Of a DNA stretch of 64,000 nucleotides, positions 1 to 7,872 are shown one piece after another. The DNA is from Aquilonibacter sp963820185 (GTDB lineage: Bacteria; Vulcanimicrobiota; Vulcanimicrobiia; Vulcanimicrobiales; Vulcanimicrobiaceae), in contig CAWFYV010000003.1 of assembly GCA_963820185.1 (NCBI GenBank), forward strand, positions 124,001 through 188,000. Reading direction: 5' to 3'. Within the stretch, counting starts at the first letter, position 1; every line of letters starts with the position of its first letter. The position numbers and the translations under genes were made by a program. Below the pieces are notes generated by a model. The model did not search any database. It saw nothing but the letters and a program-made list of their open reading frames with translations, and had not been told where the DNA came from.

Positions 1-171
1 TATGACGTACTGCGTCGCGTGGCGATCGGTGAGACGAATCATGAAATCGCCGAAGCGATGAACCTGAGTCCCAACACGGTGAAAGCGTATCTTCGCAATC
101 TCATGCAGAAACTCGACGCGCGAAACCGCGTTGAGGCGATTTCGCGCGCGCGAGAGGCGGGACTTCTCTAG
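1..171 (+). CDS. LuxR/GerE-type DNA-binding domain, C-terminal fragment of a response regulator or LuxR-family activator
   Basis: The window opens inside this gene; 56 codons are visible, ending in TAG at 169-171. The peptide is the C-terminal part of a LuxR/GerE helix-turn-helix: GETNHEIAEAMNLSPNTVKA covers the scaffold and recognition helices, followed by YLRNLMQKLDARNRVEA, the usual dimerisation helix. This domain binds promoter DNA and is normally attached to a receiver or ligand-binding domain, which lies upstream of the window, so the signal it senses cannot be told. The next gene is convergent, 25 bp downstream. Confidence 0.85.
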   Translation, partial: YDVLRRVAIGETNHEIAEAMNLSPNTVKAYLRNLMQKLDARNRVEAISRAREAGLL

Positions 172-196
172 AGTCCCTCGTTCTAGCCGGAAGCTG

Positions 197-1210
197 CTAG
201 AACGTCAACGCGTAATTGATCTTGAAGAGGAACGTCACGGAACGTACGACGTCCGGCGGTGGGATCGTGTCGCTCGAGTACCTGCCTTGCAGCTTGAAGT
301 AGGTCGCGCTCAAGGTCAACCCGTGCGGCAGTATCTGTATGATGCCGCCGTCAATCACGTTGTAGACCTCAGGCGTGTTCTCGCCGTGGAACCACACCGG
401 AAGGCTCTCGTAGCCGACGAAGGGTATCGACCCCGGACGGATATGCGTGTCGGCGAACGGGAACATCGTCAAGCCATATCCGTACGTGTTCCCGCTTCCG
501 ACGTAGCCGTTGATGCCGCCGCTGTTGCAAGCGGCTTGGGCGATAGCAGGATTGTTGCAATTGCCGGCGGCCGGACGCGGGAAGTAGTTGATGTTGAACG
601 CGGCGCTGAACATCGGCGGCTGGAAGCGCTGATGCGGACCGAACGCATAGGTGCCGCCCACGCCCCACGAGTTCGAGTTGATGCTGGAGGGGTTCGAGCC
701 TCCGCCCGGACAGGCGATCGAGTTGAAAAAACATCCGCCCGTCAAACTGGTTGCCTCGATGTTGGTGCGCTGGTGACTGTCGTACCAGGCGCTAAGCGCC
801 AATCCGTGACCCGCAAGGTAGTTCAGTGCGAGCTTATCCTCGCGGTCGTTGACGCTGCCGCTGAGCAGCGAGGTCCCGGGAGCAAGCGTCACGATGCGAC
901 CGAGCGAGAAGTCGAAGTTGGTGTGCGCGTAATGGAAGTTCCACCGCGGCGAGAAGTGGTAGACCAGGTCATAGTTGAGCCGCAGATTGCTCGTGGTATG
1001 CGGCGTTCCCGGACATTGGGCTTGACCGGAGCAGTAGATCGGGAATAAGTTACCCGGGGGCTTCGACGAATCGCCCGTGTCGTCCACGAAGTAGATCGGC
1101 GCGATATCGATTTCCCACTTGGCGTTGGCCGCGAACGCCGCGCGCGTGGTGCAGAGCACTAACGACACGAGGATCAGGCCGGCAACCACTACGTGAATGG
1201 CACGACGCAT
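197..1210 (-). CDS. Putative outer-membrane beta-barrel protein, unknown function
   Basis: A 337-residue exported protein that I do not recognise as a named family. The start at 1210 is chosen because GGAGG sits seven bases upstream and the protein then opens with a clean signal peptide (MRRAIHVVV, a hydrophobic core, AAFAAN near residue 28). The mature part has alternating polar and aromatic residues typical of beta strands, several Gly/Asn/Ser-rich loops, paired cysteines (around SGQAQCPG, GGCFFNSIACPG and GNCNNP), and it ends in phenylalanine (KINYALTF), the usual C-terminal signal for outer-membrane barrel insertion. It is transcribed toward the LuxR fragment and away from bdhA. An outer-membrane channel or surface barrel is an inference from composition only. 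Confidence 0.7.
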   Translation of the reverse strand: MRRAIHVVVAGLILVSLVLCTTRAAFAANAKWEIDIAPIYFVDDTGDSSKPPGNLFPIYCSGQAQCPGTPHTTSNLRLNYDLVYHFSPRWNFHYAHTNFDFSLGRIVTLAPGTSLLSGSVNDREDKLALNYLAGHGLALSAWYDSHQRTNIEATSLTGGCFFNSIACPGGGSNPSSINSNSWGVGGTYAFGPHQRFQPPMFSAAFNINYFPRPAAGNCNNPAIAQAACNSGGINGYVGSGNTYGYGLTMFPFADTHIRPGSIPFVGYESLPVWFHGENTPEVYNVIDGGIIQILPHGLTLSATYFKLQGRYSSDTIPPPDVVRSVTFLFKINYALTF

Positions 1211-1308
1211 AGATTCGCCTCCGTATTTTGGTAGACAAAACGCGGCCAAGCGCTTGCGCTTCTGACCGCTACTCTTAAGGAGATTATCTCACCAACACCT
1301 CGTCCGCT

Positions 1309-1328
1309 ATACACCCGAAGGGGTGTAT
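1309..1328 (-). terminator. Stem-loop at the end of bdhA
   Basis: A perfect 8-bp inverted repeat, ATACACCC / GGGTGTAT, with a four-base loop, directly abuts and slightly overlaps the bdhA stop codon (1328-1330). It has no clear U-run after it, so it may terminate weakly or protect the mRNA 3' end. Confidence 0.4.
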
Positions 1329-2110
1329 CAGGACATATGCCAACCGTGGCTCACGACGATCGATTGTCCGGTGAGCGCATTGGTCGGGAACGTCGCCAAG
1401 AAGACGATGGTATCGGCGACGTCTTTGGTGGTCGTAAACTCGCCGTCGACTGTTTCCTTGAGCATCACGTTCTTGATGACGTCGCTCTCAGAAATGCCAA
1501 ACGCCCGTGCCTGCTCCGGTATTTGGCGCTCGACCAGGGGCGTACGAACGAAACCCGGGCAGACGACGTTCGAGCGCACGCCGAAACGCGCGCCCTCCTT
1601 CGCAACAGTGCGGCATAGACCAAGCAATCCGTGCTTCGCCGCAGTATAGGGGGCCTTGAGCGGCGAGGCCTCCTTCGAATGCACCGAGCCGAGGTACACG
1701 ATCGATCCGCCCTTGTGGTGCGCGTACATGTGTTGCAGGGCTGCACGCGTCACGAGAAACGCGGCGTCGAGGTGCACGCTTACAACACGGCGCCAGTCGG
1801 CGTAGCTGAGCTCGTGGATCGGCGCGATATGCTGGATCCCCGCGTTGCTCACCACTATGTCGAGACCACCGCATGCCGCAACGACGCGCGCAACGCCCGA
1901 GGTGACCTGCGATTCATCGGTTACATCCATAACGACGGAAATGGCGCGGCCGCCCTGCTGCTCGATCTCCCCAACCGCGCGCTGCGCGCCCTCGGCCGAA
2001 AGATCGGCGACTGCGACAACTGCGCCCTCACGCGCTAACGAACGCGCAGTCTCGAGACCAATTCCACTGGCCGCACCGGTTACAAGCGCGACCTTGTCGG
2101 CAAGCCTCAC
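1328..2110 (-). CDS. bdhA: 3-hydroxybutyrate dehydrogenase (short-chain dehydrogenase)
   Basis: A 260-residue cytoplasmic enzyme that interconverts D-3-hydroxybutyrate and acetoacetate with NAD(H), used for ketone-body or PHB turnover. It has the Rossmann motif TGAASGIG at 11-18, SNAG at 88-91 and the catalytic set Ser142, Tyr155, Lys159. The stretch around GSVHSKEASPLKAPYTAAKH is the family-specific fingerprint of bacterial HBDH, and the length matches the usual 255-262. The last residues (HGWHMS) are also typical of the family. It is divergent from the livG-like gene with 74 bp between the starts, which must hold both promoters. Confidence in substrate is high by family resemblance, untested here. 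Confidence 0.92.
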   Translation of the reverse strand: MRLADKVALVTGAASGIGLETARSLAREGAVVAVADLSAEGAQRAVGEIEQQGGRAISVVMDVTDESQVTSGVARVVAACGGLDIVVSNAGIQHIAPIHELSYADWRRVVSVHLDAAFLVTRAALQHMYAHHKGGSIVYLGSVHSKEASPLKAPYTAAKHGLLGLCRTVAKEGARFGVRSNVVCPGFVRTPLVERQIPEQARAFGISESDVIKNVMLKETVDGEFTTTKDVADTIVFLATFPTNALTGQSIVVSHGWHMS

Positions 2111-2184
2111 GGTATGCCCTCCGATTTTAGTGTTGCAAATCGCGTATAAAAGGTACTACACCTTTTCGGACGTATTGCCGCGGC

Positions 2185-2946
2185 ATGAGTGCCGATGGGG
2201 CATACGCCCTTCGAGCGTCCGGAATAGTCAAGTCATTTGCCGGCTTCATTGCTATCGATGATCTAACGTTGAACGTGCAATCTGGAACGATTCATGCGAT
2301 CATTGGGCCAAATGGCGCCGGCAAGACGACGCTGCTCGGCGTGTTCTCGGGATTCGTACGTCCGACTGCCGGGCGGGTGACCTTCGCAGACCGCGATATC
2401 ACGCACGAAGCGCCAGCCGAGATCGCGCTCATGGGCATCGTGCGCAGCTTTCAAATCAACAGCATCTTTCCGCACATGAGTGCAATCGAGAACGTGAAGG
2501 TTGCACTGCAGGCCCGTACGGGACTTTCGCGGCGTCTGCTTGCCGGACGCAGTGCAACCGCCGTGCTCGACGATCCCGCTCGCGAAGCACTGCGGATCGC
2601 GGGACTCGACGACTCACGCGCAACGCTCGCGGCGAATCTTCCCTACGGTCAAAAACGCGCGCTCGAACTTGCCATCGCAATTGCGCAAGATCCCAAGGTG
2701 CTGCTGCTCGACGAACCGACCTCAGGCATGGGGGCGCAGGACATTGCCCCGACGATCGAGCTGATCGGCCGTGTCGCGGCCGGCCGCACCGTCGTGCTGG
2801 TCGAGCACAACTTGCGCGTGGTGGAACATCTCTGCGACCGGGTCAGCGTGCTCGAGCGCGGCAAGCTTTTGACCGAGGGAACCTACGACGAAGTGCGCGC
2901 GGATCAACGCGTGATCGACGCATATCTCGGCGGGGGCAGGCACTGA
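2185..2946 (+). CDS. livG: Branched-chain amino acid-type ABC transporter ATPase, LivG-like
   Basis: A 253-residue ATP-binding subunit of the HAAT (Liv) family, which powers import of branched-chain amino acids, amides or related small molecules. Walker A GPNGAGKT lies at 41-48, the signature LPYGQ at 152-156 and Walker B VLLLDEP at 172-178, followed by the H-loop VEHN. The long segment between Walker A and the signature is the LivG type. It overlaps livF by one base (TGATG), so the two are one operon. No binding protein or permease gene is nearby, so the substrate is unknown and the partners must be elsewhere. Confidence 0.85.
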   Translation: MSADGAYALRASGIVKSFAGFIAIDDLTLNVQSGTIHAIIGPNGAGKTTLLGVFSGFVRPTAGRVTFADRDITHEAPAEIALMGIVRSFQINSIFPHMSAIENVKVALQARTGLSRRLLAGRSATAVLDDPAREALRIAGLDDSRATLAANLPYGQKRALELAIAIAQDPKVLLLDEPTSGMGAQDIAPTIELIGRVAAGRTVVLVEHNLRVVEHLCDRVSVLERGKLLTEGTYDEVRADQRVIDAYLGGGRH

Positions 2947-3638
2947 TGCTCCGCGTTGACGACGTGCACGCCTACTACGACGAGTCGCATATCTTGCACG
3001 GCATGAGCTTCGAGCTGCGCGACGGCGAGGTTGCGACGTTGATCGGCCGCAACGGTGTCGGCAAGACCACGACGCTTCGCTCGATCGTGGGCATCGTGCG
3101 ACCGCGACGTGGGTCGATCAAGCTCGACGACTGCGAGCTCACGACGCTCTCTTCGGATCGCATCGCGAGGCGCGGGATCGCCTACGTCCCCGAAGAGCGC
3201 GGGATCTTCTCAACGCTTAGCGTGCGCGAAAACCTGCTCTTCGCGCCGGTGCTCGCGCCCGGCGGCTGGACGCTCGAGCGCATCTTCGACGCATTTCCGA
3301 ACTTGAAGGCGCGCGCACACGCCGTCGGCACAACGCTCTCAGGCGGCGAGCAGCAGATGCTCGCCATCGCACGCGCGCTGCGCTCGGGTGCGCGGACAAT
3401 TCTGCTCGACGAGCCGACCGAGGGGCTTGCGCCCGTTATCGTCGAGCGTATCGGCGACATCGTGCGCGAGATGAAAGCCGCGGGTATCTCGGTGTTATTG
3501 GTCGAGCAAAACGTGCGCTTCGCCGCGGCGGTTGCCGACCGCCACCACATCGTCGTTCACGGACGCGTCGAACAAGTGCTCGACACCGCCGACCTCGTCG
3601 CCCGCGAAACCGATTTGCTCGCGTTCCTCGGCGTCTAG
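2946..3638 (+). CDS. livF: Branched-chain amino acid-type ABC transporter ATPase, LivF-like
   Basis: A 230-residue second ATPase of the Liv/HAAT transporter. Walker A GRNGVGKT lies at 34-41, signature LSGGEQQ at 130-136 and Walker B ILLDEPTEGL at 151-160; the DEPTEGLAP run is characteristic of LivF. It starts on the last base of the livG stop, which suggests translational coupling. LivG and LivF normally form a heterodimer beneath two permeases; those are missing from this neighbourhood. The gene ends ten bases before a copy of the dispersed GTCATCCCGAGC repeat. Confidence 0.88.
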   Translation: MLRVDDVHAYYDESHILHGMSFELRDGEVATLIGRNGVGKTTTLRSIVGIVRPRRGSIKLDDCELTTLSSDRIARRGIAYVPEERGIFSTLSVRENLLFAPVLAPGGWTLERIFDAFPNLKARAHAVGTTLSGGEQQMLAIARALRSGARTILLDEPTEGLAPVIVERIGDIVREMKAAGISVLLVEQNVRFAAAVADRHHIVVHGRVEQVLDTADLVARETDLLAFLGV

Positions 3639-3645
3639 CTCTCCC

Positions 3646-3760
3646 TTGTCATCCCGAGCGTAGTGAGCGAAGCGAACGCAGTCGAGGGATCGGGGCTGCC
3701 CATTGCGCCGGCAAGCACCATTGCTGCTCGCGAAGCAGTCCGAAGCCAGTGCGGTGGCGG
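3646..3760. repeat. Partial copy of the dispersed extragenic repeat
   Basis: Begins with the terminal sequence GTCATCCCGAGCGTAG (3648-3663) followed by a GTCGAGGGAT block, as at 33698. The remainder contains CTCGCGAAGCAGTCCGAAG, the reverse of a stretch found inside the full copy near 33755-33775. The core hairpin of the full element is absent. It sits between two convergent genes. Confidence 0.65.
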
Positions 3761-3761
3761 T

Positions 3762-4514
3762 CTAACCTTTGGACATGAATTTCATAAAAGCGGCGCGGGC
3801 TTCGTCGGATTTGAGCGCGGCGATAAATGCGCTGAGCTCATCATCCATCGCGCGATTGATCTGCTCGGCAAATTGCGCTTTGAGCAAACGCTTCGTGTTC
3901 GCCATGGCGCCCGGCGGCAGCTCCGCGAGCCGGCCGCACATCAGCGAGACCGCGCCGTCCACGTCCTCGTCGTCGGTCACGCGGTTTATCAAGCCAAGTT
4001 CCTTGGCTTCGTCGGCACCGAACTGCTCCCCGGAGAGCATCAGCCACGACGCACGCGTGCGCCCAGCGATTAGCGGAAAGAGTACGCTCGAGGCAGCTTC
4101 AGGTACGAGACCGAGACGCGTGAACGGCAGCGCGAAGCGCGCCGACCGCCCGGCCACCACCGCGTCGCAGTGCATGAGCATCGTGGTGCCTATACCGATC
4201 GCGACGCCCTTCACGCCCGCCAATAGCGGTTTGGGAAAGGCGATCAACGCGCGCAGCAGCTTCACGACCGGCAGATCGTCGGACGACGATCCGAGTACGC
4301 CTGCAGCGAGAAAGTCGCCGAGATCGTTGCCGGCCGTGAAGTCGTTGCCGCCAAAGATCCCGACCGCATGCACGGCGATGTCGCGCCCGGCGTCGTCGAG
4401 CGCGTCGACCATCGCCTGATACATCGCGACCGTGATCGCATTTTTCTTCTCGGGACGGTTGAAGCGTATCGCCGCGACGGCGCCGTCTTTGTGGTAGATA
4501 ATGTGTTCGCTCAT
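3762..4514 (-). CDS. Enoyl-CoA hydratase/isomerase family protein
   Basis: A 250-residue crotonase-fold enzyme of acyl-CoA metabolism. The start at 4514 gives the normal family N-terminus (MSEHIIYH). The CoA-binding segment FTAGNDLGDF and the oxyanion region GVAIGIGTTMLMHCDAVVAG are present, as is the second-half acid in RLGLVPEAASS. The absence of the first hydratase-type glutamate pattern and the FTAGND motif fit a Delta3,Delta2-enoyl-CoA isomerase or broad hydratase equally well. It lies five bases after the HSDL2-like dehydrogenase stop, so the pair probably acts on the same fatty-acyl or branched acyl-CoA pathway. The exact substrate is unknown. Confidence 0.85.
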   Translation of the reverse strand: MSEHIIYHKDGAVAAIRFNRPEKKNAITVAMYQAMVDALDDAGRDIAVHAVGIFGGNDFTAGNDLGDFLAAGVLGSSSDDLPVVKLLRALIAFPKPLLAGVKGVAIGIGTTMLMHCDAVVAGRSARFALPFTRLGLVPEAASSVLFPLIAGRTRASWLMLSGEQFGADEAKELGLINRVTDDEDVDGAVSLMCGRLAELPPGAMANTKRLLKAQFAEQINRAMDDELSAFIAALKSDEARAAFMKFMSKG

Positions 4515-4519
4515 CGTCT

Positions 4520-5389
4520 TTAATACGGGAGAGGGAGCAGTTGGGTTGTTGAGCGTGCGATGACCGCGTCGGGTACGAAGAAATCCGGCATCAGCGGCGC
4601 CCCCGGGGAAATCGCGTAGCCCGAAAAATCGGTGACGCCTTCGGCACGCAACACCTCTTCGTCGACAAAAAAGTTGCCGGTGCATTCCCGCGAGGGGCGC
4701 TTCAGAATCGCAATCGCCGCGTCGGCAACGATCTCCGGCGTGCGCGAGACCTTGGCGAGCGAATCTCCACCGAGTACGTTACGCACCGCAGCCGTATCGA
4801 TCGTCGTCAGCGGCCACAGCGAGTTGACGGCGATACCCGCATCTGCGAGCTCGGCCGACATGCCGAGCGTACACATCGACATACCGAATTTGGCCATGGT
4901 ATAGGCGGTGTGGTTCTTGAACCAGCGCGCCTGCATGTCGAGCGGCGGCGCGAGGTTTAGAATGTGTGGATTCTCCGCGCGCGCAAGATGCGGAATCGTC
5001 GCCTTCGAGCAGACGAACGTGCCGCGCGCGTTGATCTGGTTCATCAGATCGTAGCGCTTCATGTCGGTCTGCGTGGTCGGCGTCAGCGAGATTGCGCTCG
5101 CGTTATTGATGCATGCATCGATGCCGCCAAAACGCTCGACGGTCTTCGCGACCGCTTCCTGCACTTGCTCTTCGTAGCGGATATCGCACTGCAGCGGCAG
5201 CGCTTTGCCACCGGCAGCTTCAATTTCGGCCGCCGCGGTAAAGATCGTGCCCGGCAGTTTCGGGTTGGGATCGGTGGTCTTGGCCGCAATCGCAACGTTT
5301 GCGCCTTCGCGCGCAGCGCGGAGTGCAATCGCGAGGCCGATACCGCGGCTCGCGCCGGTGATAAAGAGCGTCTTCCCTTGGAGTGTCAT
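4520..5389 (-). CDS. HSDL2-like short-chain dehydrogenase
   Basis: A 289-residue SDR whose whole length follows the N-terminal domain of the eukaryotic hydroxysteroid dehydrogenase-like protein 2: TGASRGIG at 11-18, the AAKTTDPNPKLPGTI insert after beta-2, NNASAISLT at 95-103, YTMAKFGMS with Tyr163 and Lys167, and the late DEEVLRAEGV and PDFFV segments. It lacks the C-terminal SCP2 sterol-carrier domain of animal HSDL2. At the usual catalytic serine region the sequence is LNLAPP (144-149), so the serine is not obvious. It is the first gene of a two-gene unit with the enoyl-CoA hydratase. A role in fatty acid or lipid oxidation is inferred from homologues and context. Confidence 0.88.
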   Translation of the reverse strand: MTLQGKTLFITGASRGIGLAIALRAAREGANVAIAAKTTDPNPKLPGTIFTAAAEIEAAGGKALPLQCDIRYEEQVQEAVAKTVERFGGIDACINNASAISLTPTTQTDMKRYDLMNQINARGTFVCSKATIPHLARAENPHILNLAPPLDMQARWFKNHTAYTMAKFGMSMCTLGMSAELADAGIAVNSLWPLTTIDTAAVRNVLGGDSLAKVSRTPEIVADAAIAILKRPSRECTGNFFVDEEVLRAEGVTDFSGYAISPGAPLMPDFFVPDAVIARSTTQLLPLPY

Positions 5390-5450
5390 CCGCGAAGCGC
5401 ACCGATGCGCACAAAGGTCTTCATGCAAACTCCTCAAAGGCTCCGTGTCT

Positions 5451-5921
5451 ATGGCCCGGGCCGGGATGACGGTTTCCACGCCCATCGGCGCAGTACTGCA
5501 GGTGGCCGCCGATGGCGGCGAGATCGTAGCCTGCGACTTTCGCGCCCGAGCCCGCGCGCGCTCGACACCGGTGCGCGACCCGCTCTTGCGCGAGGCGCGC
5601 ACGCAGCTCGATGCTTATTTTCGCAAGAAGCTCCGCCGATTCGATCTGCCGCTCGCGCTGCGCGGAACGCCGTTTCAAGTGGCGGTATGGCAACTCGTCG
5701 CAAGCCTCGAAGTCGGCGAACTGATCTCGTACAGCGACGTCGCGCGCGCGCTCGGCGCGCCGCTTGCACACCGCGGTGTCGCTGCAGCGATGCGCAAAAC
5801 CCCGTACGATCTACTCGTTCCCGCGCATCGCGTGATCGGCGCCGACGGCCGCATCAAAGGCGCGGGCCCTAATTCGCTGCGCCGCCGATTGCTCGCGTTC
5901 GAAGGCATCATGATTCGTTAG
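5451..5921 (+). CDS. Alkyltransferase-like (MGMT/Ogt-family) protein lacking the acceptor cysteine
   Basis: A 156-residue member of the O6-methylguanine-DNA methyltransferase family. The GTPFQVAVWQ helix (72-81), SYSDVARALG (93-102), an HRGVAAAMRKTP arginine-finger region and VPAHRVIG are all in order. In active enzymes the last motif is PCHRV; here codon 125 is GCG (5823-5825), alanine, so no alkyl group can be accepted. This is the pattern of alkyltransferase-like proteins, which bind O6-alkylguanine and hand it to nucleotide excision repair; a Thermus family member with PAHR is known. A shortened N-terminal domain is retained. Start 5451 has AAAGG ten bases upstream; 5466 is an in-frame alternative. 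Confidence 0.85.
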   Translation: MARAGMTVSTPIGAVLQVAADGGEIVACDFRARARARSTPVRDPLLREARTQLDAYFRKKLRRFDLPLALRGTPFQVAVWQLVASLEVGELISYSDVARALGAPLAHRGVAAAMRKTPYDLLVPAHRVIGADGRIKGAGPNSLRRRLLAFEGIMIR

Positions 5922-6156
5922 CGGCGCAACACTTGCTGCATGGCTCGGAACCGCTGCTGCCAAGCGGAGGCTCGAAGTTTTGCGCCATTCGAAGGATGCG
6001 AACTTCCTTTGGCCGTGGCGCAAAACTCGCGCAGCAGGAGCGGCGCAGGACGCGCCGCGACGAGCGTCTTCGTGGGCAGCAGCGGTTCCGAGGCCGCCGC
6101 AAGTGGTGAGAAGCGTCCCTCGACTACGCTTCGCTACGCTCGGGATGACAAGGCAA
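5922..6156. repeat. Dispersed extragenic repeat with core hairpin, inverted orientation
   Basis: No gene here. The core GGCTCGAAGTTTTGCGCCA (5969-5987) pairs through GTTTTGCGCCA with TGGCGCAAAAC (6016-6026), followed by TCGCGCAGCAGGAG. The block ends with CTACGCTCGGGATGAC (6134-6149), the reverse complement of the terminal sequence seen at 3648 and 33698. Other copies are at 33698-34017 and 51329-51712. Confidence 0.85.
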
Positions 6157-6876
6157 TCAGTGAAGCAGTAGACGGTATTCGATCATTGGGCCGAATCCGA
6201 CATTGCGATCCGCGGCTTCGCCGGTTGCCGGATACATCGCGCTGAAATTCAGCGTGCGTAGACCAAAGAGCCACTGTGAGCGCCTATAAGAAATGCCGTA
6301 TTCGACCGACGCATCAACCTCGGAAGCACGTTCTGGCTTGATCACGTTCGGCGAGCCGTCGAGAAACGCGTACACGTCCGAGCCGCTCAAGTACGGTGCG
6401 GTGCCCACGAACGCTTCGAGAACATGCCGCGTGCCGAACGTGTGGCGATAGCGCAGTGTGTAACGCACGCCGGCCAGCCGCGACGAGACTTCTTGCGCTT
6501 GCGCCGGAAGCGGGGTGCGTTGATTGTAGATCGTCTCGCCGAGACCGATCCAGGCATCGTTAGTTACCGCGTACTCCGCCTGCCCGTTGAAAATGCCGAG
6601 CTTCGGCGTCGCTTGTCCGTACGTGGCCGACGGCTGCACACCCGGGATACTGATCACTGGGAGGCCTTCTAGATGCAGCGCGAAGTGTTTCCCTCCGACA
6701 TGCACTTCGAGTAATGGCCCGCCGCCGATACCGTATTGACTGCCTGCCGCGTCACGGTGAACGCCGACGAGTGCGAGCCCCTGAATGCCGACGTAGGAGT
6801 ACGGCGTTGCGGCGGTTGTGAGCAGTACCGCGCACGCCGCGAGGACGTGCGCGACGCGTTTATTTCTTGACTGCAT
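6157..6876 (-). CDS. Exported protein of unknown function, barrel-like
   Basis: A 239-residue protein with a signal peptide (MQSRNKRVAHVLAACAVLLT, cleavage near ATPYS). The start at 6876 is preferred because it gives this signal and overlaps the end of the upstream lipoprotein gene by 17 bp. The mature part is rich in Gly, Tyr and alternating hydrophobics (YGIGGGPLLEVHVGGKHFALH, YRHTFGTRHVLEAFVG, FGPMIEYRLLLH), as in small outer-membrane barrels. I cannot name a family. It is co-transcribed with the lipoprotein, so the two may act together in the envelope. Confidence 0.65.
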   Translation of the reverse strand: MQSRNKRVAHVLAACAVLLTTAATPYSYVGIQGLALVGVHRDAAGSQYGIGGGPLLEVHVGGKHFALHLEGLPVISIPGVQPSATYGQATPKLGIFNGQAEYAVTNDAWIGLGETIYNQRTPLPAQAQEVSSRLAGVRYTLRYRHTFGTRHVLEAFVGTAPYLSGSDVYAFLDGSPNVIKPERASEVDASVEYGISYRRSQWLFGLRTLNFSAMYPATGEAADRNVGFGPMIEYRLLLH

Positions 6877-7504
6877 CGACAAGTACCACGCCGCGCTGGC
6901 CAGAGTCGCGTAAGGCGCGCGTCGCCGCAAGCGCCGCGCCGATCGGTTGCGATGGATCGAGCGCTTGGCTAACGGTGAATCCCGTCCGCGCCTTGGCTTG
7001 CGCATCGATTGGATCGCGAAAACTCTGCGGGAGCATCGAGTACTTGTCGATCAAACTGAGCACCGGCCCGGCTTTCTCCTCGAACGTCGTCGGATCGAGC
7101 ACCACCACGACGAGCTCGCGGGTCTTGCCGTTTTCTTGGTGCGAAAACACTTGAAATTGTAAGCCCAGCGCCTGCGCGTGGCGGTGCGCGGTATCGATAC
7201 TCGAACCGCTCGCAGCGACCTCGTAGCCTTGCGGTGGATTTGCGCTCACGTCGTGCAGCCAGCCTTCCAGCGTCTCGAGTGTCGCATTCGATTCTGCGAT
7301 CACCTCGCGTCCCGAGACCGCTGTCGAGCCCGCCGTGCCATGCCAATCGCGCACGGTAAGGACAGTGCTTCCGCTATAGAGCGGAAAGTCTATCGGATTG
7401 CTTGCCGCAGCCGGCGACGAGGATGCGGACGACGCCGATTGGCCCGACTGCGAACAGCCGCTGGCCAGTAGGACAAGCGCTAACGCGCTAAGGGCTCGGT
7501 TCAT
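6860..7504 (-). CDS. Predicted lipoprotein of unknown function
   Basis: A 214-residue protein with a lipoprotein signal: MNRALSALALVLLASGC, with the lipobox LASGC placing the acylated cysteine at residue 17. A Ser/Ala-rich linker follows, then a globular domain with a segment FPLYSGSTVLTVRDWHG and a C-terminal RGVVLVDAVKK. It belongs to no family I recognise. The coding end overlaps the start of the next exported protein, indicating one operon. It is divergent from the DUF962 gene, 47 bp away. Confidence 0.7.
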   Translation of the reverse strand: MNRALSALALVLLASGCSQSGQSASSASSSPAAASNPIDFPLYSGSTVLTVRDWHGTAGSTAVSGREVIAESNATLETLEGWLHDVSANPPQGYEVAASGSSIDTAHRHAQALGLQFQVFSHQENGKTRELVVVVLDPTTFEEKAGPVLSLIDKYSMLPQSFRDPIDAQAKARTGFTVSQALDPSQPIGAALAATRALRDSGQRGVVLVDAVKK

Positions 7505-7551
7505 GCGCGTCGCTTCGAGGAGAAGCCGTCCGGGCCCCGTAAGCGTGGAGT

Positions 7552-7872
7552 ATGACCTTCGAAGAGTTTTGGCCGCGCTATCTGCAGGCACACAGCAACC
7601 CGCGCACGCGCGCCTTCCATGTCGCCGGCACGATCGCTGGCACCACGTTGGTACTTGGCGCGATCGCACTGCGTAAACCGTGGCTCGTTCCGGCGGGACT
7701 TGCCGCCGGATACGGCGCTGCGTGGTTCTCACACGCCTTTATCGAGCACAATAAGCCTGAGACGTTCCGCGCGCCCTTTGCGTCGCTGCGCGGCGACTAT
7801 TTGATGGCCTGGCACGTTCTGCGCGGTTCGATCAACGACGAGATCGCGCGCACCCAAGGAGCGCGCGCATGA
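7552..7872 (+). CDS. DUF962 / Mpo1-like small membrane protein
   Basis: A 106-residue protein with the family signature: FWPRYLQAHSNPRTRAFHVAG at the start, a hydrophobic pair of helices, then AAWFSHAFIEHNKPETF and LRGDYLMAWHVL. Yeast Mpo1 of this family is an Fe(II)-dependent dioxygenase acting on 2-hydroxy fatty acids, and the conserved histidines (RAFHVAGT, FSHAFIEHN) are present here. Whether the bacterial protein has that activity is not known. Its stop overlaps the start of the next gene by four bases. Confidence 0.85.
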   Translation: MTFEEFWPRYLQAHSNPRTRAFHVAGTIAGTTLVLGAIALRKPWLVPAGLAAGYGAAWFSHAFIEHNKPETFRAPFASLRGDYLMAWHVLRGSINDEIARTQGARA

